This document shows positions 1 through 8,275 of a stretch of DNA of 64,000 bases, in pieces. The position numbers and the translations under genes are program-made. This DNA comes from Desulfobacterium sp. (GTDB lineage: Bacteria; Desulfobacterota; Desulfobacteria; Desulfobacterales; Desulfobacteraceae), in the NCBI GenBank assembly GCA_016342325.1, contig JAEINR010000002.1:124001-188000 (forward strand). The letters are read 5' to 3'. Under the pieces are notes generated by a model. That model was not told the DNA's origin. It ran no database searches and worked only from the letters and a program-made list of their open reading frames with translations. Position 1 is the first letter of the stretch; every line of letters begins with the position of its first letter.

Positions 1-885
1 ATTCGCAACACCCGCCGGGCCATCCAGCGGAACATCCATTCCATCGATTTTGGCAGGATCAACGCCATGGCCGACGAGGGCACGGGCCAGGCCACCCAGA
101 TCCAGCGGGAGAGCAGTCGCCTCCACTACATGGTCCTGGACAACCTCCAGGTGACGGAGAATGGGGCCCAGGAGTTCAAGCTCCGGCAGCTGGCCCGGCA
201 CCTCAAGCGGTTGAATCTGCGGCAGATGGAACTGGTGGGGGAGCTCCAGCGGTTGCCCGACGACTATCACCAGAACAGCTACAAACTATTCAGAAAACGA
301 AACCCGGGAATCCTGCCTGCCCTGGACGAGGTACTGCGCCGGGTGTGCCGCATGGAAGAGAATGATGCCGCGGCTGTTGGCCGGGAGTTCATTGCCATGT
401 TCGACCCCCCGGCCCAGCCTCCTTTGTTTGATCCGGGATCCATGATCGATTCCATCTGCCAAGCCCTGGACCGTCGCGCCACGGCAGGGGACAGGGGACA
501 GGCCCTCCAGGAGATTGACGGGGAGTCTGTTGAGCATTATGAGGCGGAACTCACCGAACCCCTGATGCGGCAGGCCCGGAGGATGATTCAAAACCGGGTG
601 GCGAAATCCGAGGGCACAATGATGGAAGATCTTCTGAAAGAGGCGATCCTCGACCAGGAGGCCCCACTGTTGTCCACGGCCGTGGCCTTGACCGTGTTCC
701 AGTCCATCATTGGCCATGCCAACGGCAGCCGGTACGGATTCCAGGTGCGGCGTGTCTCAAAGGCGGAACCGTTATCCCTTGAGCTGCCCGGGGGCAGACG
801 CTACCGGGGAGACCATCTGGTGCTCACCCCCGTGGAATCGGATTTTCCGGTCCTGGGCAACTATAGCTCTGGCCAGACCAATTGA
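1..885 (+). CDS. jetA: Wadjet JetA-like (kleisin/MukF-type) subunit, 5' end missing
   Basis: The frame is open from base 1, so this is the C-terminal part of a longer protein; the ATG at 67 in the ORF track is internal. The visible 294 codons are mostly helical and charged, with no enzymatic motif. Family identity is inferred mainly from position: it is the first of four genes followed by a small subunit, a giant SMC-like ATPase and a Toprim protein, the jetA-jetB-jetC-jetD order of Wadjet. There JetA acts as the kleisin that bridges the ATPase heads of a DNA-loop-extruding complex that destroys small circular DNA. The stop codon lies inside a 10-bp element repeated about 110 bp downstream. 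The subtype cannot be assigned from this fragment. Confidence 0.7.
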   Translation: MRNTRRAIQRNIHSIDFGRINAMADEGTGQATQIQRESSRLHYMVLDNLQVTENGAQEFKLRQLARHLKRLNLRQMELVGELQRLPDDYHQNSYKLFRKRNPGILPALDEVLRRVCRMEENDAAAVGREFIAMFDPPAQPPLFDPGSMIDSICQALDRRATAGDRGQALQEIDGESVEHYEAELTEPLMRQARRMIQNRVAKSEGTMMEDLLKEAILDQEAPLLSTAVALTVFQSIIGHANGSRYGFQVRRVSKAEPLSLELPGGRRYRGDHLVLTPVESDFPVLGNYSSGQTN

Positions 886-1003
886 TACCGCTACCTATTA
901 ATAATGGTGGGTTGGTATCACGTCATTTGACCGGCACTATGATTGGATTCATTCAAAGAAAAATATGGCCGGGCGTATAGCTGGTCGCAATCGAATTGAT
1001 ACC
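880..1003. repeat. Short direct repeats in the jetA-jetB gap
   Basis: The jetA-jetB gap is about 200 bp, unusual for an operon whose other genes overlap or nearly touch. AATTGATACC occurs at 880-889, overlapping the jetA stop, and again at 994-1003; an inverted GGTATC lies at 914-919. The interval could be a promoter or operator region for jetBCD or a tiny insertion. No ORF is visible in it. Confidence 0.35.
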
Positions 1004-1087
1004 AGTTGATCTTCTCTCATTAAGATCCGGGCTCAATTCATATGCGAGGAGCGATACGTCCCTGGCACAAAATATAGAGACCTTACC

Positions 1088-1861
1088 ATGGAAAATATTT
1101 ATGAGATCAGCCGGCTCGTCTACCTGAGTCTGGCATACAGCAACGGCAATAAACGGATCGTGACCGAGCACCAGACCGAACTGGTCGAGCTGCTCCAGCG
1201 GTTCCAGGCGGAGGAGGCGTTCCACCAGGCGGTCCTGGAAAGCTTGCGGGGCATGGAGCTCCAGCTCTTGGAGGTGGAACCCCTGGCGTTGCGGCTCTCG
1301 GCCCGGAACTCCGCCAGCTTTTTTGCCGCCACCCTCACCGATTACGGCAAGATGCTGGCCCGCACCCCGCTGAAGGCGGCGGAACTCTTGTGTGTGCACT
1401 GTGCCGTGGCCACGGCCTTTTTTCCCACGGAAGCGGACTTGGACGCCCCGGTGGAGGATCTGGGGGTGATCGTGCCCGGTGATGTGATCGAGATCCTCCG
1501 GCTGTTTGCCAAGGGCGAGGAGACCGTGGATCCTGAAGACGAGATCCTGCATCCTGAGGTGAGGACTGCTGCCAAACGGCTCAGGGAACTTCCCGAGGAA
1601 AACCCGGACAGCAAGCGGGCCGTGGGCGGTAACAGCTGGCTTGAGCTGATCACCAGGGTCCTTGAGCACATGGTCGCAACCGGTTACCTGCTGGAGTTCA
1701 AAGAAGAGAGCGAGGAGGTGGAGTACCGACCCACCCCGGCCTACCAGTCCTCAATGCGGGTGGCCGCAGTGTACGCCTTCCACTCCTTCCGGGAGATCGT
1801 AGCGGAACGGAAAATGGCCATGACCCCCCCGGAACATTCAGGAGAGATGCCCCATGTATAG
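1088..1861 (+). CDS. jetB: Wadjet JetB-like (MukE/kite-type) subunit
   Basis: A 257-residue protein of the size expected for the MukE-like winged-helix subunit of Wadjet/MksBEFG complexes, which binds the kleisin JetA and helps gate the ATPase JetC. No catalytic motif is visible, consistent with a structural role. The next gene, jetC, starts 8 bases before this stop, so the two are translationally coupled. Assignment relies on length, acidic helical composition and strict gene order rather than a diagnostic motif. Start at ATG 1088. Confidence 0.7.
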   Translation: MENIYEISRLVYLSLAYSNGNKRIVTEHQTELVELLQRFQAEEAFHQAVLESLRGMELQLLEVEPLALRLSARNSASFFAATLTDYGKMLARTPLKAAELLCVHCAVATAFFPTEADLDAPVEDLGVIVPGDVIEILRLFAKGEETVDPEDEILHPEVRTAAKRLRELPEENPDSKRAVGGNSWLELITRVLEHMVATGYLLEFKEESEEVEYRPTPAYQSSMRVAAVYAFHSFREIVAERKMAMTPPEHSGEMPHV

Positions 1862-4800
1862 GCTCAGCGGATTTTTCATCAGCGATATCGTGGCCGGGGA
1901 GAACATCCTCAGGAACGGATATTTTCCCATCCACAAGGAGGGTGAACGGGCGGACCACGGCATCATCGTGGCGGCCAACGGCTCCTGCAAGACCACCCTG
2001 CTCTCGTTTTTGTTCAGCGTGTTCACCCCGGAACGCAGGCGGTTTGTGCAATACCTCCAGTCCAGCGGAGACAAGACCCTGGAGCAATATCTGGTGCCGG
2101 GCCGGCCGGCCGTGGTGTTGCTCAACCTCTCGGTGGCCTTGGACCCTACCCTGTTCGTGGCCCATCCCAAGGAGCACCTGGTGCTGGGCCAGATCCTCTA
2201 CCGCCACAAGAGCGCCCCGGATAAAATCGACAGAAGCTATTTCATCGCCAACGAGCCGGAATTTTTCAATTCCTTCCGTTCGGCCTGGGACACGCTTTCC
2301 GGGGAGAGCCACCCCTACACGTCGGTCAAGGAGTTTATGAGCGGCAAGGTCCACCAGACCAGCACCCAGAAGGAGTGGGAGGACAAGCTGGAATCCATTG
2401 GCCTGGATCCCTGGCTCATGAACCGTCAGGTGGATTTCTCCCGGAGTGAGGGCGGAATTAAGGATGCGTTCAAGTTCAAGAGCGAGGAGGAGTTTTTGAG
2501 CTTCTTCCTCGGCTGCGTGGCGGACCTGGATGCCGCCATGAAACTCAGGGATAACACCGCCCAGACCATTGACAAGATGAGAAACCGGCCTGAAAAGAAA
2601 AAACAGCTGGATGCGGTACTCTCGATCAAAAAAAACATGGGTGAGTTCCATGACATGGGCAAAGAGTGGCGCAACGCCCGTACGGATGTTGAGCATTTCA
2701 GGTCTTTGCTGGGGGAGGGGGCCCATCTGCTCACGGCCGCGGAAAAGGACGCGGATATTGCCCTTGGGGAGTCTGAAGCTGCGGTGAGAACCAACACTGC
2801 CGGGCAGAAGCAAGCCAAGGACGCAAGCGAGACGGCCAAGGCCAACCAGGTCAAGGTGGAGGAAGCCAAGCATGCCCGGGAAACCCGGGAGTTGACACAG
2901 CAGATCCAGGATGCGGACAAGCGCCTTGCAGACGCCCAGGGCGAAGGGGTGGCCCTTAAGGCTGCCGAGTATATGGCAAGCCTCAGGCAGTTCCGGGCGG
3001 AAGCCGAATCCAAGGAGAAACTCCTTGCTGGCAAGGACTCCCAGCTGGAACCGGCCCGGAAGCAGGTGGCGCTCCGGGCGGGCCAATACCATGCCCGGTT
3101 GAGCAGCCAACGCATGGAGGCCCGGTCCGCCATCACCGCCATGGACAAGGAGAAAGAGGCGGCCTTGGAAAAGCAGAAGGCCCTGGAAACGACACTTGCC
3201 GAATTAAGGAAGGGGCTGCTGGCCCTGAACGGGGAGCTTGCCCGGCTCACCGCCCAGATAACGGCGGCCCGCACCGCCCGGTCAAACCTGGGGCTTGTTG
3301 CCGGGGAAGCGCCCTGGGACGCAAGGCCACGGCTTGAAAGGGAGGCCGTTGCCTGTAAGGAAGCTCTCACCCGGATCACCACCCGCCTGGCAGAAATTGA
3401 GGCTGAGCAAAAACAGACCCAGGTCCGGTGGCAGGAACTTCACAGGTCTCGGATCCAGGGGGAGGAAGTCGAGAAACAGGCCCGGGCACGGGGGGAAGAA
3501 GAAAAGGCCGAAAGGGCGGTCCTGCTGGCCGATGCCAACCTTAAAACCATTGCAGGTGCTGCCATGTTCGAACCCACCCGGGCGGATCTGGCCACAGGCC
3601 TTGAACAGTCCATGGCCCGGACCCGTACCCGGACGGAAGCGCTCCAGTTGAAGTTGCTGGAAACGGAAAACGAACTCAACCGCCTGGAAAACATGGACAC
3701 CCTGGCGGTGGATCATCAGGTGGCGCGCCTCATCGACCATTACACGGCCCAGGGCCTTTCTCCGGCCGAGCTTAAACCCTTCCCGGACTACCTTGCCGGT
3801 ATGTACCCTGAGGATCCCCAAACCATAGCCGAGGTGGTGGAGAAGGATCCGGGACGGTTCACCGGCATCATGGCGGTCACGGATGAGGTGATCGCCACGG
3901 TTGAGACCCTCCCTGTCCCGGAGTGGCTCCACAAGCCCGTGGTGATATCCACCCCCATGGACCTTGACCGGGCCCAGGGCATTGCGTTCCCGGTGATCGC
4001 CCCGGCAGATCCCATGGTGTATAGCAAAACCTATCTGGAAGAGCAGAAGGAAAGACTGGCCAAGGGCGTGGAAGCGCTCAAGGCGGAGGTGGCTGAACGG
4101 ATCTCAAGGTTGCGTTCCCTGGAGGCCTCGGCAAGATTGCTCCAGGACTATCGAAAGAAATATCCCGATGCCACCGCAGTGGAGCGCTTGACAAGATCGG
4201 TTGCAACTGCCGGGGAGAACCTTTCCCGTATTCGGTCCGACATCCGGGACGTGGAAGCTGAGCAAGCAAAACAGGGGGCCAGGAAAGCGGAGCTGGAGCA
4301 TGGGTTTAAGACCGAGACCGGCACCATGGCCCGGCTGGAGCAGGTGGTCAGGCAGGTGGAAAACTGGCTCTCCCAGTATGGGGAGATCAAGGCCTGGGAA
4401 ACCGCTTTGGAGCAGGGGGATCTTCAGCGGGTGGAGATGACCCACACGGTGACCCAAACCCAGGGGGAAGAGAAAAAAACCAGGGAGACCCTTGCCGGGC
4501 TCCAGGGCACCATGGCCGGGAAACAGGCGGAGCTGAAAAACCTGGAAGACCGGGCCGACGACATCCCCGGCACAGAAGGGTTCACCCTTACGGACAAGGA
4601 GCAGCAGGAGGCGTTGTCCATGGATCTTTCCTCCCTGCGAAGGCAGCATGAAGAGGCCCAGAGCAACGCCATCCGTATTGCAAGCGACCTTGGCATCGCC
4701 GGCCTGAGAAAGGATTTGGAACGGGTGCAGGGGAAACTTCAGAAGACGGCCAACGACCTGGACCGGTACGCCCAGGCCAATGGGTTTGACGGGGAGATTG

Positions 4801-6236
4801 CTGAAAAATGGGCCAAGAAGAGCAGCCGGGACCGTGATGAACGCACCTCGGACATCTCCGCCCTTCTGGTGGCCCTGAAGGAGCAGCGGGCCAAGCACCA
4901 AGGTCAGCTGGAAGGCCGGGAGCGGGATCGGGGCCGGTGCGGCCAGGAACTGAAACGGTTGTCCGGCAAGGGGATTCATACCAACATCGACCCGGAAGCG
5001 CTTGAAAAGACCGACCCCGACGGCCTGATTCTTCACTACATGAAGGTGGCCCAAACCGAGGAGGAGAAGCTCAAGGAGCTGCGGCGGAACGGTGCCCGCC
5101 AGGCAACTGTCCTGGAGGGAAACCGTGGCTGGAAAAACGAAATCAAGCTGGCCCTGGCCACGGTGAGCGGCCAGGCCCCCTGCTGGGACAGCCTCTCCCC
5201 CCGTGGAGAGTGGCCGGATTTGGTCCGGGTGGAAAATCCGGCCCGGAACGCCGTCATCTTCAGGAAAAAGATCCAGGAGATCCTGAAAGCCAGGGCTAAA
5301 ATGGAGAGCGTGATTGAGGCCGGCCGCAAGAACATGGGCCGGGCCTTTGACCGGCTCCAGGGGGAACTCAGGGACGAAAACCTGAAGCTGCAACTGCCGG
5401 CCATCGTGGACGAGCTCTCCCGCCACGACGCTGAAACCCTGGGGGCCCAGAGCGGGGAACTCATGGAAAAGTGCAGTTACATTGCCGCCAACATTGAAAG
5501 CGATCTTTCCCGGTCCGAGCAGTTCGTGGAAAGCCTGGTGGACCAGCTGCTCCAGCATGTGCGGGAGGCCTATCAGAAACTCCAGCACGCCGCAAAACAG
5601 CTCATGCCCGATAACGTGTACGTCTATGGGGGCCATGCCATTCTCAAGGCCGGCACCCGCCTGGACTTTACGAGGCACGGGGTGATCTACAAAAAATCCA
5701 TCGATAATTGGCTGGACGAGCTGATCCAGGATAACCGCATGCCGGAAGTAAACCCCAAGGTCGGGGATACCCTGGGAACGGAGCTGCTCTACCGGCTGCT
5801 CAAGACCTCTTCCGCCAAGCAGGAGTTCGGCATCCGCCTGCTCAAGTGCGACGACACCGGCCGCAACTACGAGCCTGTGGGCAAGGACCTGGGGTCCGGG
5901 GGCGAGGCCCTTACAACGGCGGTGCTCCTCTATTCCCTGCTTACCTCCATGCGCCGGAAGCGGCGGAACAATAAGGATGACCGCATCCCGGCCTTTCTCA
6001 TTGCCGACAATCCCCTGGGCGTGTGCAACCGTTCCGACTTTCTGGACGCCCAGCTTAAGGTGGCCCGGGCCATGGGTATCCAGTGCGTCTACTTCACCGG
6101 GATCAATGACCGGGAATCCCTGGGACTGTTCCAGCACCGGGTGGCCATCCGCCAGAGCGGCAAGCACCTCCAGGTCGCAGGCAAACCCTACAATCTCCTG
6201 GAGATCATCGAGCAGAACGTGGAGGACCGGGACTAG
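1854..6236 (+). CDS. jetC: Wadjet JetC, SMC/MukB-like ATPase
   Basis: A 1460-residue SMC-like protein, the motor of the Wadjet complex. The N-terminal head carries a P-loop that reads AANGSCKTTL (about residue 42), where the usual glycine before the lysine is cysteine. Two long coiled-coil stretches rich in Ala, Glu, Lys and Arg flank a globular hinge around residues 640-740. The C-terminal head has the ABC signature LGSGGEALTT and a Walker B-like FLIADNPLG, with Asn where many ABC ATPases have the catalytic Glu; some JetC subtypes may naturally carry DNP. SD AGGAGAG lies 7 bases before ATG 1854. jetD follows after 4 bases. The identification as an SMC-type ATPase is secure; its activity is less so because of the Walker A change. 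Confidence 0.88.
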   Translation: MYRLSGFFISDIVAGENILRNGYFPIHKEGERADHGIIVAANGSCKTTLLSFLFSVFTPERRRFVQYLQSSGDKTLEQYLVPGRPAVVLLNLSVALDPTLFVAHPKEHLVLGQILYRHKSAPDKIDRSYFIANEPEFFNSFRSAWDTLSGESHPYTSVKEFMSGKVHQTSTQKEWEDKLESIGLDPWLMNRQVDFSRSEGGIKDAFKFKSEEEFLSFFLGCVADLDAAMKLRDNTAQTIDKMRNRPEKKKQLDAVLSIKKNMGEFHDMGKEWRNARTDVEHFRSLLGEGAHLLTAAEKDADIALGESEAAVRTNTAGQKQAKDASETAKANQVKVEEAKHARETRELTQQIQDADKRLADAQGEGVALKAAEYMASLRQFRAEAESKEKLLAGKDSQLEPARKQVALRAGQYHARLSSQRMEARSAITAMDKEKEAALEKQKALETTLAELRKGLLALNGELARLTAQITAARTARSNLGLVAGEAPWDARPRLEREAVACKEALTRITTRLAEIEAEQKQTQVRWQELHRSRIQGEEVEKQARARGEEEKAERAVLLADANLKTIAGAAMFEPTRADLATGLEQSMARTRTRTEALQLKLLETENELNRLENMDTLAVDHQVARLIDHYTAQGLSPAELKPFPDYLAGMYPEDPQTIAEVVEKDPGRFTGIMAVTDEVIATVETLPVPEWLHKPVVISTPMDLDRAQGIAFPVIAPADPMVYSKTYLEEQKERLAKGVEALKAEVAERISRLRSLEASARLLQDYRKKYPDATAVERLTRSVATAGENLSRIRSDIRDVEAEQAKQGARKAELEHGFKTETGTMARLEQVVRQVENWLSQYGEIKAWETALEQGDLQRVEMTHTVTQTQGEEKKTRETLAGLQGTMAGKQAELKNLEDRADDIPGTEGFTLTDKEQQEALSMDLSSLRRQHEEAQSNAIRIASDLGIAGLRKDLERVQGKLQKTANDLDRYAQANGFDGEIAEKWAKKSSRDRDERTSDISALLVALKEQRAKHQGQLEGRERDRGRCGQELKRLSGKGIHTNIDPEALEKTDPDGLILHYMKVAQTEEEKLKELRRNGARQATVLEGNRGWKNEIKLALATVSGQAPCWDSLSPRGEWPDLVRVENPARNAVIFRKKIQEILKARAKMESVIEAGRKNMGRAFDRLQGELRDENLKLQLPAIVDELSRHDAETLGAQSGELMEKCSYIAANIESDLSRSEQFVESLVDQLLQHVREAYQKLQHAAKQLMPDNVYVYGGHAILKAGTRLDFTRHGVIYKKSIDNWLDELIQDNRMPEVNPKVGDTLGTELLYRLLKTSSAKQEFGIRLLKCDDTGRNYEPVGKDLGSGGEALTTAVLLYSLLTSMRRKRRNNKDDRIPAFLIADNPLGVCNRSDFLDAQLKVARAMGIQCVYFTGINDRESLGLFQHRVAIRQSGKHLQVAGKPYNLLEIIEQNVEDRD

Positions 6237-6240
6237 TGCC

Positions 6241-7353
6241 ATGATCACTGTAAAGATCCGCAAAGCCCTGGAGGCGATGTTCTCCGGATCAAAAAACAAA
6301 AAAATAGACAAGGGTTTGCTTTTTGACACCGCCAGGGAACATGCCTTGAACCAGGACAGCGATATGGCCGTTCAAAAAATATTGCTTAAAATCCTGGAAC
6401 AACTGGATGAAGAGGGAGAGATCAAGCTGCCCTCTAAAAAGGGCAAGGGGTGGGACCGCAACACCGGACTGCCCCACTATGTCACCCTGATCCATGGGGC
6501 GAAAGCGGCCCAAAAAAAGGCGAACAGGGAAGAGATCCAAGGGATCCGGAACACCACCTCCTGGGAACCAGAGACGATGTGGCCCATTGTCGAAAACCGA
6601 TCCGGCCTGAAAACCGTGGCGGATTACAGAAAAGCTGCGGCCGTGAACGAATACCTGAAAAATAGACCGACAGATCCGTCAAGGGTGCCTGCCCGGGAAC
6701 GGGCCCTCCGGATATTTAAGGATGAAAAAGCCCTGGACAAATGCGCGAAAAAGGGGCTTTTCGCAGGCCGCATCAGTCTGGAAGACCTGGACTGCTTTTA
6801 CTGCCCCGAGCCCCTTCCATACCATCCCCTTTCCATGGATGTGGGAGAGACAATGGGCAAGCCGCTCCTGGTGGTGGAAAATTCCACCACCTACCGAAGC
6901 TGCTGGCAGGCCAACAAAAGCACTAAAACCTTTGCCGGGGTGATCTACGGCAAGGGCTTCAAGCAAACAAACCCGGTCCAGGCCGTGGAGGGGCTTCTGG
7001 AGATCGAAGACCAACTGGGCGCCCAAGGTATTTGGTATTTCGGGGACCTGGATCCCGCAGGGCTTGATATCCCCAAAAAGATCAACGTATCCCGGGAACA
7101 AGCAAACCTTAGCCTGCTGAAACCGGCCATTCCCCTCTACCGGGAGTTGATTCGCAAAGGGCAGGCCGTCCCCTATCAGAAATCCCAGCAACGCTACCAC
7201 AACAGGGAATGGGCGCTTCAATGGCTTGGAGCGGCGCTTGCCCAGCCCTACCTTGACCAGGTGGCGTGTGTCAGGTGGCCCCAGGAAGGCCTGGGGGAGG
7301 TGGCTCTGGTTCCCATTTTCCGTGACCGCTTCCCATTGAAAAAGACGCTTTGA
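6241..7353 (+). CDS. jetD: Wadjet JetD, Toprim-containing nuclease subunit (DUF2220-type)
   Basis: The ORF track begins this frame at 5977, but the first 88 codons lie inside jetC; ATG 6241, four bases after the jetC stop, is the logical start and gives 370 residues, the usual JetD size. The C-terminal half has the Toprim signatures of this family: VVENSTTYRSCW (acidic residue of the first motif) and WYFGDLDPAGLDI (second acidic motif), related to the DNA-cleaving subunit of topoisomerase VI. The N-terminal half is the DUF3322-like arm. In Wadjet this subunit cuts the plasmid when the loop-extruding JetABC motor stalls on a small circle. All metal-binding acidic positions that can be judged are present, so the nuclease appears intact. 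Confidence 0.88.
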   Translation: MITVKIRKALEAMFSGSKNKKIDKGLLFDTAREHALNQDSDMAVQKILLKILEQLDEEGEIKLPSKKGKGWDRNTGLPHYVTLIHGAKAAQKKANREEIQGIRNTTSWEPETMWPIVENRSGLKTVADYRKAAAVNEYLKNRPTDPSRVPARERALRIFKDEKALDKCAKKGLFAGRISLEDLDCFYCPEPLPYHPLSMDVGETMGKPLLVVENSTTYRSCWQANKSTKTFAGVIYGKGFKQTNPVQAVEGLLEIEDQLGAQGIWYFGDLDPAGLDIPKKINVSREQANLSLLKPAIPLYRELIRKGQAVPYQKSQQRYHNREWALQWLGAALAQPYLDQVACVRWPQEGLGEVALVPIFRDRFPLKKTL

Positions 7354-7375
7354 TTTGACCGTAAGGAGAAGCAAG

Positions 7376-7729
7376 ATGTTTATCTACACCACCACCCCTG
7401 GGGAGTGGAAGGAGATCCAGACCCGGAAAGCGTTCCACGATGCAAGGTTCCCCATGGAAGGATTCATCCATTGCAGCTACCCGGACCAGACACTTTGGGT
7501 CTTGAACAAGCATTATCAAAAAGAGAAAACCGTGATTTTACTTGTTATCGATCCTGGGAAACTTGCCTCGCCCTGGACGTCTGAGGATCTGAAAAACCGT
7601 GGGGAGGAATTTCCCCATGTCTACGGCCCCATTAACCTTTCTGCGGTGGTGGCATCCCATGATATCTCCAGGGAAGATGACGGGGTGTTCCATGAAAATC
7701 ATATTTTAACCCGGATGATTAATGCCTAA
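7376..7729 (+). CDS. DUF952 family protein
   Basis: A 117-residue protein. Start moved to ATG 7376 because AAGGAG lies 7 bases upstream, removing seven codons from the ORF-track version. It opens with MFIYTTTPGEW and contains FIHCSYPDQ and HVYGPINLSAV, matching the DUF952 family (a small fold resembling ADP-ribosyltransferase-like proteins) whose function is unknown. It sits 22 bases after jetD and may be cotranscribed, although DUF952 genes are common housekeeping-type orphans and no link to Wadjet is known. Its 3' end overlaps the convergent minus-strand gene by 11 bases. Confidence 0.75.
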   Translation: MFIYTTTPGEWKEIQTRKAFHDARFPMEGFIHCSYPDQTLWVLNKHYQKEKTVILLVIDPGKLASPWTSEDLKNRGEEFPHVYGPINLSAVVASHDISREDDGVFHENHILTRMINA

Positions 7730-8072
7730 GGTCCGACAGCAGACCCTTGTCCATGAAAATTGCGCCCACCTTTTCTGAATCAACAACCGTGAAGCAGATA
7801 TCCGTGGATTGGGAGTTCAGGGTGACCTTGTAAATAGCAGTTCGTTTTGCACGGCCCGGGTCGCTGGGGAACCACGTTTTGAAATCCCCTGTGCCATGGA
7901 AACGGTATTTGCCGTTCCACAGGGTGGGCCTGTATTGTTCCATGCGCCCAATCTCGGAGAAAAAGAGCGCTTTCTGCCGGTAGGTTGGAAAATAATAATT
8001 ATAGAGAATGAGCTTGTGTTCAAAGATGTGGACCAGGCGATCCTTGTAGAGGGATGCGCCCGCTTCCCCCAT
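7719..8072 (-). CDS. Hypothetical protein, small beta-rich domain (PH-like?)
   Basis: A 117-residue minus-strand protein without a signal peptide. It contains LILYNYYFPT, KYRFHGTGDFKTWFP and ICFTVVDSEKVG, a strand-rich pattern recalling small bacterial PH-like domains; that is a guess from pattern only. It is the last gene of the BlaI/BlaR1-like cluster and overlaps the preceding small membrane protein gene by 53 bases, so its true start may be internal. The 3' end overlaps the DUF952 gene by 11 bases. It may be the effector that the protease-repressor pair controls. Confidence 0.5.
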   Translation of the reverse strand: MGEAGASLYKDRLVHIFEHKLILYNYYFPTYRQKALFFSEIGRMEQYRPTLWNGKYRFHGTGDFKTWFPSDPGRAKRTAIYKVTLNSQSTDICFTVVDSEKVGAIFMDKGLLSDLRH

Positions 8073-8262
8073 GGGATGCCTGGGGGATTTGTTCAGGTTT
8101 TGTGTTTCCGATCAATGGCAGGGTAAGATGAAGAACCGATGCCAGGCACGCAAGAATGATCCCGGCCCGGAGCAAGGCGCCTGATCCTGGGCCCATGCCG
8201 GCCAAAACCAGGGCAATGGCCATGGCGTCCAGTACAAAGATATATTTGAAATTTGTCAGCAC
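8020..8262 (-). CDS. Small two-helix membrane protein
   Basis: Within the longer ORF 8020-8436 only the part after GTG 8262 looks like protein. It starts 14 bases after the BlaR1-like stop, with an AGGGGA-type ribosome site inside that stop region. The 80 residues contain two hydrophobic segments (YIFVLDAMAIALVLAG and LLRAGIILACLASVLHLTL) and a polar tail. No family recognised. Position suggests cotranscription with blaI-blaR1 and with the downstream small protein. The codons upstream of 8262 are a shadow of the blaR1 3' end. Confidence 0.5.
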   Translation of the reverse strand: MLTNFKYIFVLDAMAIALVLAGMGPGSGALLRAGIILACLASVLHLTLPLIGNTKPEQIPQASHGGSGRIPLQGSPGPHL

Positions 8263-8275
8263 AGGGTATCCCCTA

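Noticed and set aside
1698-3110. 470-aa minus-strand ORF opposite jetB/jetC
   Set aside because: Shadow ORF; the plus strand carries the conserved ATPase head.
4104-6329. 741-aa minus-strand ORF opposite jetC
   Set aside because: Shadow frame of the GC-rich jetC coding sequence; no ribosome site, proline/glycine/leucine-rich nonsense composition and no recognisable domain.
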